32,984 bases of DNA from the NCBI GenBank assembly GCA_016209605.1, contig JACQVS010000144.1, positions 1-32,984 on the forward strand, given 5' to 3'. Shown here piece by piece: positions 15,818-25,138 of this stretch (the stretch's first letter is position 1; each line of letters opens with the position of its first letter). This DNA comes from Planctomycetota bacterium (GTDB lineage: Bacteria; Planctomycetota; UBA8108; JACQVS01). The notes beneath the pieces are model-generated. The model was not told the origin of the DNA. It saw only the letters and a program-made list of their open reading frames with translations, and did no database searches. The translations under genes were made by a program, and so were the position numbers.

Positions 15818-18800
15818 ATGGAACGACGGGGCAAGCTGGCAGGCCCTTTTTGCCTGGTAGCTTCTGGTATTTTCATCCTCTCCGTTTTCATCGCGCCGCT
15901 GCGCGCGGAGCGCTTCCTCTTTATCGTCGATGACACCTATTTTCTGGTCTGGCGGGTCGATCCGAAGAGCGGAGAGGCCAGGAGAGCGATCAGCCTCCCC
16001 ACGGAGGCCATGGCCAACGGCGTGCCTCCCGGAACCAGCGGCCTCGCCTATGACGGCTCGAGCCTTTACTACACCCATTCGGCGGCCGGCCACATCTGGG
16101 TCCTGGATCCGTTCAGCGGCGCGGTGCAGCGCCGCTTGCCGAAACCCCAGCTGGCGATTTCCGGCCTGGGGGCGGGCGGCGGCAAGCTTTATGCCGCGCC
16201 CACCTCTCCCCAATCTGGATCCTGGTTCGCCCTCGATCCCGCGAGCGGCGGCGTGCAAGCGGTCTACCGGCTGCCGGGGATTCACGAGGCGCTGAGCGAG
16301 GCCACGGGCCGGGGGACCTTGTTCGCGAAGGCCGGAGCGCTGGAGCTCGAGGAGATCGACCTGCAGTCGGGCGCCGCCGTCGCCTCCTGGCCGTTGCCCG
16401 ACGAGGTCCTGGGGCTGGCTTATGACTCCGCCCTTGACCTTCTCTTCGCAGTGACGAACGACGCCTGGATCCATCGCCTCGATCCGGCCACCGGCGAGGA
16501 GCGGGGTCGTTTTCAAGTTCAGGATGCCGCCGGGAATGAAATCCTGCGCATCAGCGCCCTGGCGGCCGGCGAGCTGGTGGAGGGGGATTCACGCCTTGGC
16601 GCGCCCAGCCCTCCGGCGGAGACGGTCTTCGACATCCAGGATGTCGATTTCCAGGTCGGACATTCGCAGGAAGTTCCCGTTCTTCTCACCAGCCCCTTCA
16701 GCCTGGAAGGCTTTTCGATCGCCTGGGTCCACGATCCGCGCATGCTCGTTCTCGAGAAAGTCGGCCTTGAGCTCAAGAGCGCTCCGGCGGCGGACCTGGC
16801 CGCAGATTTCCTGGGCTCCAGGATCTTCTCCAACGGCGGAGCGCTCGAGGTGCTGTTCGACGCGATCGCTCCTTTCGAAGACTCTTCGCTGGCGCCGGGA
16901 ATCCATCAGCCCGTCGCCTGGTTGGAGTACCGCGGCGTGCAGATGGATCTCGAGCAGCCGGCCGCCACCGAGGTACGGCTCCTCGATGGAGGGCTGGGAG
17001 GGTCGACGGCGGAAAACCTCATCATTCATCAGGGCATGCCGTATTCTCCCCTGCTCCTTCCCGGCAAGTGGACCCTCCTTCCGGTGGCCGCGCCGCCCGG
17101 CGATCCGCAGTTTATTTGCGGCGGGCCGCTGGGCGCCGGCCATCTTCCGGCGGCGATCCAGTCGCCCCGAGGCGGCGTTTTCGAGCTCTCCTTTTATTAC
17201 AGCTTCCCGGAGCCGCAAAGCGAGCGCATCCAGGGGCTCTCCATGGCCTTGGCCTATGACTGCCGCCTGGGATGCCGGGAGTCTTCGTTTCAGGTTCCTG
17301 AGGACAGCATCACGGCGCTCGTCAAGGCCGATTTTGTCGAGTTTCAGTGCGATGACGACCCTGACGATGGCGACGGCTGCGAAATGATCCTGGGAATTCT
17401 GGTGGACAGCTTGCCGCCCTTCGGGGGCTCGGTCCTTCCGGCGGCGCCGTTCCCTCTGCTGCTGGCCAAGGTCGAAATGGAAGTGGGCCTGGAGGCGGAA
17501 ATCGGCAAGTGCCTCCCCATCCAGTTCCGGGACAACCTTAACGGCCGGGGCTCGGTGTACATTCGCAACTTGATGGCCGTGGCCAACTTTCCCGTTCTCC
17601 CCAGAACCGCCTCCTGTCAGGTCTGCATCGAGGCCGTCGAGCCGGCCTTTTACTGCGGCGCCGGCGTTCTGGGCGCGGACGGCAGGCCGGAGGCGGTGAC
17701 CGGCAGGCCGGGGGAGGAGGTGGAGCTGTATTTCTGGTACAGCTCGCCGGGGGAGGAAGTGTATTCCCTCACGCAAGCCCTCCGGATCGACTGCCGGCTG
17801 GAATGCCTCGAGGGAACTTTTCAAGTGGATCCTGAAGTCGCGCCGTTCGTGAACGTCAGCTTCATCGATTTCCAGTGCGATCCTGATCCCGGCGATGGGG
17901 ACGGCTGCGAGCTGATCCTTCACCTCCCACGAGGGGCCGGCCGGAGGCCGCTCGGCAGCATCTTGCCGCCCACCGTGACGCCGCGCCGGATCGGCAAGGC
18001 GAAGCTGCGGATCTCGCCGCAAGCGCGGCGGGGGGCCTGCCTGGCGGCGGAGTTCCGCGACTCCTTGAACGGCGCCGGGACGCGGCTCTTCTCCAACCAG
18101 GTGGACCAGGGCCAGGGGGCGACGGTTCCAGTGACCTTCGACGGCCGCGTCTGCGTGCAGCCGGGGGAGAGGCCGAAGTTCTTTTGCGGCGGGCCGGCGC
18201 TGGGGGAGGATCAGAAGCCCATCGGTCAGAGCGAGGTGCCGCGGGGCGAGCGCACTCCCTTCTGCTTCTGGTACAGCTCGCCTCCCAACGACCTCACCGG
18301 GGAAGACGAGCTGCAAGGCCTGTCCATGGCCCTGTCGTACGATTGCAATTTGAAGTGCATCGAAGGATCGTTCCGCATCCCGCCCGACAGCATCACCGCG
18401 CTGCTCGGCGCGGAGTTCGTCGAATTTCAAAACGACAACGACCCCAGGGATGGCGACGGCTGCGAGATGATCCTCGCCATCCTGATCGACAGCCAGCCGC
18501 CCTTCGACCATCGGACCCTGCCGCCGACCGACATCCCGCTCAAGCTGGCCTGCGTCGACATGGAGTTGAGCCCGCTCGCCAAGCTGGGCTTCTGCGTGGA
18601 CGTGAAGTTCGTCGATGGGGTGAATGGAAAGGGGACGGTGCCGATCAAGAACCTGGTCTCGGCGGAGTCGCTGCCGATCAGGCCGGAAACCTTCGACTGC
18701 AAGGTCTGCGTCAAGCATCTGGGGCCGAAGTTCTACTGCGGCGGGGGGGCGCTCGAGGCCGGCGGGCTGCCGGAGATCCCCAGGGCCAAGCCGGGCAAGC

Positions 18801-19570
18801 CCGCCGAGCTGTGCTTATGGTACAGCTCTCCGGAAGACGGCTCCAGGACGGATGAGCAGCTGGACCACCTGCAGGGCTTGACCATGGCCCTCTCCTTCAA
18901 CTGCCGCCTCGATTGCAAGGAGGCCTCCTTCCGCATGCCGCCCGACTCCATCACCGCCGCCATGGAGGCGGAGTTCGTGTCGTTCCAGTGCGACGACAAT
19001 CCGGCCGATGGCGATGGCTGCGAGATGATCCTGGGCATCCTGATCGACGCGCAGCCTCCCTTCGACGGCCGCACCTTGCCGCCCTCGGACATCCCCCTCA
19101 AGGTGGCTTGCCTCGACGTCACCCTGCCCGACAACGCCGCTTGCGGGGAGTGCTTCAGCGTGCGGTTTCAAGATGGCGTCAATGGCAGGGGAAATGTTCC
19201 CACTTTCAACCTGGTGGCCACGGAAAACCTGTCTTTCCTGGCCCTCACCAGCGACTGCAAGGTGTGCGCGCGCCCCGCGACGGAGCCGGTGTTCATCCGC
19301 GGCGACTGCAACGCCGACCTCGGCGTCAACATCGCCGACGCCGCCGACGTCATCAGTTTCGTCTACGGGCGGGGGAGCTGGCAGAGCCGGCCGCCTTGCC
19401 TGGATGCCTGCGATGCCAATGATGACGCCCGCGTCGACCTCGCCGACGCCCACGCCATCCTCAGATACCTCTTCAAGCTGGGCAGCCCGCCGCCGGCCCC
19501 CGGCCCTCACCTTCTCGGCCCCGACCCCACCGGCGACAAGCTCGGCTGCGGGATTGAGGCCTGTCCTTGA
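15818..19570 (+). CDS. Exported 1250-residue protein: propeller-like N-terminus, cohesin-like repeats, C-terminal dockerin
   Basis: A signal peptide (about 1-31) is followed by a beta-propeller-like region (about 35-240) with repeating units such as GHIWVLDPFSGAV and WIHRLDPATGEE. Residues about 270-420 look cohesin-like (VPVLLTSPFSLEGFSIAWVHDP). Then four repeats begin near residues 431, 609, 786 and 970, each starting with F(Y/I/F)CG and containing QGLSMALAYDC-like, DGDGCEMIL-like and NG.G segments, a layout resembling cohesin or related beta sandwiches. Repeat 2 is clearly diverged; repeats 3 and 4 are most alike. The C-terminus (about 1160-1250) has two dockerin half motifs (GDCNADLGVNIADAADVI and CDANDDARVDLADAHAIL). 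The ATG at 15818 has GAGGAG upstream. The protein is probably surface or secreted; ligand unknown. Its TGA abuts the stop of the convergent methyltransferase gene with no base between. Confidence 0.85.
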   Translation: MERRGKLAGPFCLVASGIFILSVFIAPLRAERFLFIVDDTYFLVWRVDPKSGEARRAISLPTEAMANGVPPGTSGLAYDGSSLYYTHSAAGHIWVLDPFSGAVQRRLPKPQLAISGLGAGGGKLYAAPTSPQSGSWFALDPASGGVQAVYRLPGIHEALSEATGRGTLFAKAGALELEEIDLQSGAAVASWPLPDEVLGLAYDSALDLLFAVTNDAWIHRLDPATGEERGRFQVQDAAGNEILRISALAAGELVEGDSRLGAPSPPAETVFDIQDVDFQVGHSQEVPVLLTSPFSLEGFSIAWVHDPRMLVLEKVGLELKSAPAADLAADFLGSRIFSNGGALEVLFDAIAPFEDSSLAPGIHQPVAWLEYRGVQMDLEQPAATEVRLLDGGLGGSTAENLIIHQGMPYSPLLLPGKWTLLPVAAPPGDPQFICGGPLGAGHLPAAIQSPRGGVFELSFYYSFPEPQSERIQGLSMALAYDCRLGCRESSFQVPEDSITALVKADFVEFQCDDDPDDGDGCEMILGILVDSLPPFGGSVLPAAPFPLLLAKVEMEVGLEAEIGKCLPIQFRDNLNGRGSVYIRNLMAVANFPVLPRTASCQVCIEAVEPAFYCGAGVLGADGRPEAVTGRPGEEVELYFWYSSPGEEVYSLTQALRIDCRLECLEGTFQVDPEVAPFVNVSFIDFQCDPDPGDGDGCELILHLPRGAGRRPLGSILPPTVTPRRIGKAKLRISPQARRGACLAAEFRDSLNGAGTRLFSNQVDQGQGATVPVTFDGRVCVQPGERPKFFCGGPALGEDQKPIGQSEVPRGERTPFCFWYSSPPNDLTGEDELQGLSMALSYDCNLKCIEGSFRIPPDSITALLGAEFVEFQNDNDPRDGDGCEMILAILIDSQPPFDHRTLPPTDIPLKLACVDMELSPLAKLGFCVDVKFVDGVNGKGTVPIKNLVSAESLPIRPETFDCKVCVKHLGPKFYCGGGALEAGGLPEIPRAKPGKPAELCLWYSSPEDGSRTDEQLDHLQGLTMALSFNCRLDCKEASFRMPPDSITAAMEAEFVSFQCDDNPADGDGCEMILGILIDAQPPFDGRTLPPSDIPLKVACLDVTLPDNAACGECFSVRFQDGVNGRGNVPTFNLVATENLSFLALTSDCKVCARPATEPVFIRGDCNADLGVNIADAADVISFVYGRGSWQSRPPCLDACDANDDARVDLADAHAILRYLFKLGSPPPAPGPHLLGPDPTGDKLGCGIEACP

Positions 19571-20362
19571 TCAAATTTTTCTGGCCTTGGCCCGGTTCCA
19601 GTAAAAGATCGCGCTGGCGTCGTCCCGGGCCAGAAGGGCGCGCACCTCGGCGACCGCCCGGTCGATTTCCGCCGCGCCGGCGAGTTTTCTCCTCCGCAGC
19701 TCTCTCTCGCCGCTCCGCAGGTTGCCGATCAGGTTCTCCAGCCACATCGAGAAGCCGGGCTGGCCGGAACGGTGCACCTCCGGCCCCAGGCTCAACTCGA
19801 GCTCTTGAAACCCCGCTTTTTTGAGGAGCGCGTAGAGCTTCTTTCCGACCGCTGCATCGCCCCCAAGCCGCTCCTGCAGCCGGGCGAACTTCCGCCACAG
19901 GGCGTCGAAGCGGGGGCAGTCGGGATCGAGGGCGTGGACCAGGATGTTGTTCTCCTGAACGAAAATCCGGCCGCCGGCCTTCAAAACGCGCCGGATCTCC
20001 ATCAAGACCTTCACGGGGCTGGCGACGTGCTCGAGCACGTAGCGGCAGTAAGCGGTATCGAAGCGGCCCTCCTCGAAAGGCAGGCGGTGGGCATCGCCCT
20101 GGACGAAGCGGAGGTTGGGAGGCCGATTTTTGAGGGCGCTCAACTGCGCGGCGGAGCGTTCCAGGCCCCAGACGCTCCCCTGGGGAAACCGCCGGGCGAC
20201 TTCCTCGGCCAGGATGCCGAGGCCGCTCCCGACCTCGAGAACGAGGCTGTCCGGCTCGACCTCCAGGAACTCGAGGAAGGCCGGGTTGGTGAGCCGGTTG
20301 AGCCGCGCCAGGCGCTCCTGTTCGGCGGTGTCCGTCCCGTGAATGTACGTGGGATTGTTCAT
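19571..20362 (-). CDS. Class I SAM-dependent methyltransferase
   Basis: The 263-residue product has a Rossmann-type methyltransferase fold. SAM-binding motif I is SLVLEVGSGLGILAEEVA, the acidic residue after strand 2 is in WGLERSAAQL, and RFVQGDAHRLPF with FDTAYCRYVLEHV are the usual motifs II/III; VLKAGGRIFVQE is the post-motif strand. It resembles UbiE/Methyltransf_11 type enzymes that act on small molecules, but the substrate is not evident. The open frame continues far upstream on the minus strand, antisense to the hydrolase gene; I start it at ATG 20362 (MNNPTYIHGTD), the first residues that look like the family. No clear ribosome site is seen. It is divergent from the four-module hydrolase with only 45 AT-rich bases between the two start codons, so the promoters must overlap. 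Joint function with either neighbour is not shown. Confidence 0.85.
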   Translation of the reverse strand: MNNPTYIHGTDTAEQERLARLNRLTNPAFLEFLEVEPDSLVLEVGSGLGILAEEVARRFPQGSVWGLERSAAQLSALKNRPPNLRFVQGDAHRLPFEEGRFDTAYCRYVLEHVASPVKVLMEIRRVLKAGGRIFVQENNILVHALDPDCPRFDALWRKFARLQERLGGDAAVGKKLYALLKKAGFQELELSLGPEVHRSGQPGFSMWLENLIGNLRSGERELRRRKLAGAAEIDRAVAEVRALLARDDASAIFYWNRAKARKI

Positions 20363-20407
20363 GCCGTCATTTATAATATTTTTTTTTGCGGAAGAGGAGA
20401 TGCCATC

Positions 20408-23400
20408 ATGAAAAAAATCGCTGTCTGGTTTATTGGCTTCTGGGCGGCTCGGGCGGCTGTTGCGGATAAGGTCACCCTGCAAGCCCCGCCTTCGGCGCCG
20501 CGCTTCGATGCCGCCGAGTTCACCGTGCGCGTCCAGGATCCCCCTTTCCAGAATCCTTTCACCGAGGTCCAGCTCGAGGGGACGTTCACCCCGCCGGGCG
20601 GTGAGCCGATCCGCGTTGATGGCTTCTGCGACTCGCGTGACGGCAGCGTCTTCCGCCTGCGCTTTTCGCCGCAGGTCGCCGGAGCCGCCTATGCCTATGC
20701 GCTTTCGCTCAAGAGCGCCGCCCTCGAGCGCCGCTTCGAGGGGACGCTCCGCTGCGAGCCCTCGGACCGCCCCGGCCCGGTGGCCGTCGATCCGGAGCAT
20801 CGCAAGCGTTTCATCCATGCCGGCTCGAGGAAGCCGTTTTACCACCTCGGCTACACCGCCTACCATCTCCTCGATCCCTCGAACGATGATGCCCAGGTCG
20901 ACGCGACCATCGATTATTGCGCCCGGAACTGCTTCAACAAGATCCGCTTCCTGCTCGCCGGCTATCCGCGCGACCTCGGCCGGCGCGCCAGCTCCGATCC
21001 CGAGCAGGGGGTGCCCGACCCCTGGAAGGCCCCTAATTACGGCGCCCGCCCCGGCCAGGTGAACCCGCTGCCGGCCTGGGTAGGGGAGCCCCATCGCTAC
21101 GACTTCACCCGCTTCAACGCCGCCCACTGGCAGCGGGCCGATCGCGCCGTGCGCCGCATGCGCGATCGCGGCATCGTCGCCACCGCCATCTTCACCATCG
21201 AAAAGCAGGACCTGCCGAAGGAGTACGGCCGGCTGAGCGAGCACGAGCTGCGCTTCTACCGCTACGCCGTGGCGCGTCTCGCCGCCTTCGACAACGTCTG
21301 GTGGGACCTCGGCAACGAGCACAACGAGTTCCGGGACGCTGACTGGGGGAACGCCATGGGGGCGCTCGTCAAGGAGCGGGATCCCTATGACCGCCTCGCC
21401 TCCGCCCACGCTTACGATGAGTTCTTTTACGGCGGCTCCTCCTGGGCCGACTTCATCATCGTCCAGCAGTACGGCGACGAGAGGAGGGTCCACGACTGGG
21501 CGCTCAAGCACCTCTCGATCCCCAAGCCTTTCGTCAACGAGGAGTACGGCTACGAGGGGAGCCGGGATCAGCCCGGGCACGGGCAGAACGGCGAGCGGGC
21601 GCGGCGCTGCCACTGGGCCATCGCCATGGCCGGCGGCTATGCCACCTACGGCGACTGGAGCGGCGGCACGAGCTGGTTTTACATGGGCGAGCCGGGGCCG
21701 GGGAAGGCGGCCCTCGAGCTCGTGCGCTTGCGGGCCTTTTTCGAGGAGCTCCCCTTCAACGAGTTCGAGCCCCGCGATGCCTTGACGACGAATGGATTCT
21801 GTCTCGCCCGGCCGGGATCGCACTACGTCTTTTACTTTCCCCAGGGCGGCGAGGCGGAACTCGACCTCTCGAGCGCCCGGTCCGACCTCCGCTCCACCTG
21901 GTTCGACCCACGCGCCGGCGAGAGGAGCGAGGGGCCGCGTCTCCAGCCAGGAAAAAATCGGGTGGCGGCGCCGGCGGCCGGCGACTGGGCGCTCCTCGCC
22001 CGGGTCGAAGAAGGGACCGTTCCGGCGGCGCCGGCGGCGGCTACCACCAGTCCCGCCAGGCTGGAGGTCCAGGGCCCGCGGTTCCTCCTCAACGGCCAGC
22101 CCGCCTTTCTCCTCGGCTGCAGCTACTACGGCGCCCTCGGCGCCCCGGAGGAGGCGATCCGGCAGGATCTCGATGACCTGGGGCGCCACGGCTTCAACTG
22201 GATCCGCGTCTGGGCCACCTGGGCCGCTTTTGGAGGCGATGTTTCCGCGGTCGATGGCGAGGGGAACGAGCGCCAGCCCTATCTCGACAAGCTGCGCTGG
22301 CTGATTTCCGAGTGCGGCCGGCGCGGCCTGGCGGTCGACGTGACGCTCTCGCGCGGGAACGGCGCCACCGGGCCGGCGCGCCTCCGGTCGCTCGAGGCCC
22401 ACCGGCGGGCGGTGGAGACGCTGGTCGCGGCCCTGCGGCCGCTCCGCAACTGGTACCTCGACCTCGCCAACGAGCGCAACATCGCCGACCAGCGCCACGT
22501 CCCTTTCGAGGAGCTGAAGGCGCTGCGCGGGGCCGTGAAGCGGCTCGATCCCGAGCGGCTGGTGACCGCCTCCCACGGCGGCGACCTGAGCCGCGACGAG
22601 CTGAAGGAGTATCTTTTAGGCGTGCAAGCGGACTTCGTCAGCCCCCACCGGCCGCGCCACGCCCGCTCGGCCCGGGAGACCGAGGCGAAGGCGCGGGAGG
22701 TGCTCGCCTGGATGCGGGGGTTCGGGCGGGTGGCGCCGCTCCACTACCAGGAGCCCTTCCGCCGCGGCTATGGCGAGTGGCAGCCGGCGGCCGGCGACTT
22801 CCTCGCCGACCTCGAGGGGGCCCGGCGCGGCGGCGCCGCCGGCTGGTGCTTCCACAACGGCGGCGAAAAGGGTAAGGGAGATGGCCGGCCGCGCCGCTCC
22901 TTCGACCTGCGGGAGAAGCGGCTCTTCGAGCAGCTCGACGAGGAGGAGCGGAAAGCGATGGCGACCTTGCCGCAGCTCCTCTCGTCTCTGCATTCCGGCG
23001 GCGAGACCCAGGGAAGAGCGCGGCCCGCCTGGCCTCGCATCGCTATCAGCGGCGGGCGGTGGCAGATCGATGGCGAGCCGACGTACCGCGGCTCGAAGGC
23101 CGAGGGCCTGCTCCTCAACGTCCGCATGGTGAACGCCCTCTTCGAGGACCGCCGCCGCCCCGACTTCGATCCCGAGGCCAACACCGAGGAGTTCATCGCC
23201 GAGATCCCCAGCTACGCCAGCCACGGCATCCGCGCCTTCACCTTGAACTTGCAGGGCGGCATGCCGGGCTACGAGGGGGCGGTCAACTCCGCCTTCAATC
23301 CCGATGGATCGCTGCGGGAGGAGTACCTGAAGCGGGCGCGCCGCGCCATCGAAGCTTGCGGGAAGAACGGCGCGGCGGTGATTCTCGGCTGCTTCTACCA

Positions 23401-25036
23401 GAGGCAGGATCAGATCCTGAAGGATGGTGAAGCGGTGCGCGCCGGCGTCCGCAACGCCGCGCGCTGGATCCGGGAAAACGGCTGGACCCACGTTCTCCTC
23501 GAGATCGCCAACGAGTTCAATCACGGCGGCTTCGACCATCCGATCTTGAAAACTCCCGAGGGGGAGGCGGAGCTGACGCGCCTCGCCCGCGAGGCCGCGC
23601 CGGGACTGCTCGTCTCGACGAGCGGCCTGGGGGATGGCCTCTTGCCGGAGGCCGCCGCGGCCGCCGGCGACTTCCTCTTGATCCACTTCAACGGCACGCC
23701 GCTCGAGAAGATCCCCGAGCGCATCGCCGCGCTCCGGAAGTTCGGGAAGCCCATCGTCTGTAACGAAGATGAGAAGACGGGCGAGCTGGGGGCGAAGGCC
23801 GCGGAGCTGTGCGCCGTGAACGGCGCCTCCTGGGGGCTCATGCTCTTCGACTGGAACCAGAAGTTTCCGTTCCAGTTTAAAGGCGCCGCCGATGACCCGA
23901 TCGTTTACGGCAAGCTCAAGGAGCTAACGGCGCCCGCGGCGGCCCCTTCGCTCGCCGCGGCTGCCTATTTCCCGCCCCCCGAGTCGCAAGGCGGCTGGCG
24001 CAAGCTCGAGACCCCCGAGGAGGCGCGGCAGCTTGCCGGCATGGATCCGGAGAAGCTCGCGGCGCTCAAGGAGTGGCTGCTCCAGTCGGATGACCGCGAC
24101 TTCGCCGCCGTGGTGGTGCGCCGCGGCTATATCGTCCTCGAGGTGGAGCGGGGGAAGAGCGCCAGGAGCGACACCGGCAACGTCAAGTCCTGCGCCAAGG
24201 CGATCTGCGCCACGGTGATGGCCATCGCCGCCGAGGAGAGCGCCCGGGGGCGGGCGCCGCGGAAGATGTCCTTCCAGGACCAGGCCTTCTCGTTCATCCC
24301 CTGGGCTCAGCCGCTCAGCGACCCGCGCAAATCGGAGATCACCGTGGCCCAGCTCCTCAACCACACCTCCGGCCTCACCCCGGAGTCGAGCGGCGCCCAC
24401 AACAGCGGCCCGTGGCAGTGGATCCTCGGCCACGCGGGGGATCCCAAGACGGCGCGCCTCGCCTTCGATCCGGGGAAGGATCTCGACTACACGACGCACG
24501 GCTTTTACCACGCCGCCCTGGTGATTGAAAACGTCACGGGCGAGCCTTACGACCGCTTCGCCATCGAAAAGCTCTTCAAGCCACTTGGCATCGAACACTG
24601 GTGGTTCGAGTTTTTCGACGGCGACGAGCGCCACGGCCGCCACCCCTCGCACGCGCTGGGCCTCCCGGCGCGGGACCTGGCGCGCATCGCTTACTGCATG
24701 GTGCGAAACGGGGAGTGGGGCGGCCGCCAGGTCGTGCCGCGCTGGTTCGTCGAGGCCACCGGCAAGCCGTCGCATGCCGTTACCGGCACCAAGAGCTTCC
24801 AGCGCGAGGCCCAGTCGTTTTCCCTGGGCTGGGAGCTACCGGCGCGGCTCACCGGCGAGCGCGGCCAGGGCATCCCGCCGGACGCGCGCTTCAAGCCCGG
24901 CTCCGGCGGCCAGCTCATCGCCTTCATCCCCAGCCTCGACGTCATCCTCGCCCGCCAGACCGGCGACAGCGGCCCCTGGGCCTACGAAGATTACGTCCGC
25001 CGAGCGGCCGAGGCGGCGGGGGAGAGAGACAAGTGA
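20408..25036 (+). CDS. Exported four-module hydrolase: three glycosidase-like barrels plus beta-lactamase-family serine hydrolase
   Basis: The start is ATG 20408 with GAGGAG upstream and a signal peptide (about 1-19, AAVA-D). Module 1: a DUF5060-like beta domain (about 22-115), an apiosidase/DUF4038-like barrel (about 128-440) with candidate acids Glu304 (WWDLGNEHNEF) and Glu378/379 (FVNEEYGYEG), and a PF12904-like beta domain (HYVFYFPQGG...WFDPRAGE). Module 2: a second barrel (about 551-860) with Glu689 (YLDLANERN) and Glu782 (HYQEPFRRG). Module 3: a third barrel (about 875-1170) with Glu1036 (LLEIANEFNHGG) and Glu1120 (VCNEDEKTG). Module 4: a class C beta-lactamase-like serine hydrolase (about 1190-1542) with SxxK Ser1261-Lys1264 (SCAK), LLNHTSGL and Tyr1361. 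Barrels 1-3 suggest plant or microbial polysaccharide as substrate, module 4 an esterase or peptidase step. Exact activities are inference. The frame is open throughout, with no sign of an assembly join. Confidence 0.88.
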   Translation: MKKIAVWFIGFWAARAAVADKVTLQAPPSAPRFDAAEFTVRVQDPPFQNPFTEVQLEGTFTPPGGEPIRVDGFCDSRDGSVFRLRFSPQVAGAAYAYALSLKSAALERRFEGTLRCEPSDRPGPVAVDPEHRKRFIHAGSRKPFYHLGYTAYHLLDPSNDDAQVDATIDYCARNCFNKIRFLLAGYPRDLGRRASSDPEQGVPDPWKAPNYGARPGQVNPLPAWVGEPHRYDFTRFNAAHWQRADRAVRRMRDRGIVATAIFTIEKQDLPKEYGRLSEHELRFYRYAVARLAAFDNVWWDLGNEHNEFRDADWGNAMGALVKERDPYDRLASAHAYDEFFYGGSSWADFIIVQQYGDERRVHDWALKHLSIPKPFVNEEYGYEGSRDQPGHGQNGERARRCHWAIAMAGGYATYGDWSGGTSWFYMGEPGPGKAALELVRLRAFFEELPFNEFEPRDALTTNGFCLARPGSHYVFYFPQGGEAELDLSSARSDLRSTWFDPRAGERSEGPRLQPGKNRVAAPAAGDWALLARVEEGTVPAAPAAATTSPARLEVQGPRFLLNGQPAFLLGCSYYGALGAPEEAIRQDLDDLGRHGFNWIRVWATWAAFGGDVSAVDGEGNERQPYLDKLRWLISECGRRGLAVDVTLSRGNGATGPARLRSLEAHRRAVETLVAALRPLRNWYLDLANERNIADQRHVPFEELKALRGAVKRLDPERLVTASHGGDLSRDELKEYLLGVQADFVSPHRPRHARSARETEAKAREVLAWMRGFGRVAPLHYQEPFRRGYGEWQPAAGDFLADLEGARRGGAAGWCFHNGGEKGKGDGRPRRSFDLREKRLFEQLDEEERKAMATLPQLLSSLHSGGETQGRARPAWPRIAISGGRWQIDGEPTYRGSKAEGLLLNVRMVNALFEDRRRPDFDPEANTEEFIAEIPSYASHGIRAFTLNLQGGMPGYEGAVNSAFNPDGSLREEYLKRARRAIEACGKNGAAVILGCFYQRQDQILKDGEAVRAGVRNAARWIRENGWTHVLLEIANEFNHGGFDHPILKTPEGEAELTRLAREAAPGLLVSTSGLGDGLLPEAAAAAGDFLLIHFNGTPLEKIPERIAALRKFGKPIVCNEDEKTGELGAKAAELCAVNGASWGLMLFDWNQKFPFQFKGAADDPIVYGKLKELTAPAAAPSLAAAAYFPPPESQGGWRKLETPEEARQLAGMDPEKLAALKEWLLQSDDRDFAAVVVRRGYIVLEVERGKSARSDTGNVKSCAKAICATVMAIAAEESARGRAPRKMSFQDQAFSFIPWAQPLSDPRKSEITVAQLLNHTSGLTPESSGAHNSGPWQWILGHAGDPKTARLAFDPGKDLDYTTHGFYHAALVIENVTGEPYDRFAIEKLFKPLGIEHWWFEFFDGDERHGRHPSHALGLPARDLARIAYCMVRNGEWGGRQVVPRWFVEATGKPSHAVTGTKSFQREAQSFSLGWELPARLTGERGQGIPPDARFKPGSGGQLIAFIPSLDVILARQTGDSGPWAYEDYVRRAAEAAGERDK

Positions 25037-25138
25037 AGCGAACCCTGCAACGGTGAGAGCGTAGAGCCAAGTTATCGAAAAATAGCGATCCCAAGAAACC
25101 AGCCTTCGTCGTCGAATCGAAAAAGCACCGGCAAGGGC

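Noticed and set aside
16589..18718. 709-codon minus-strand frame inside the repeat-protein gene
   Set aside because: It mirrors the repeats of the plus-strand gene; the dockerin, Cys pattern and signal peptide are all on the plus strand.
19772..20407. Upstream part of the open frame containing the four-module hydrolase
   Set aside because: It is antisense to the methyltransferase; a signal peptide and a ribosome site mark the real start at 20408.
20363..22576. Upstream part of the open frame containing the methyltransferase
   Set aside because: These 738 codons are antisense to the glycosidase-like barrels. Methyltransferase-like sequence begins only at the ATG at 20362.
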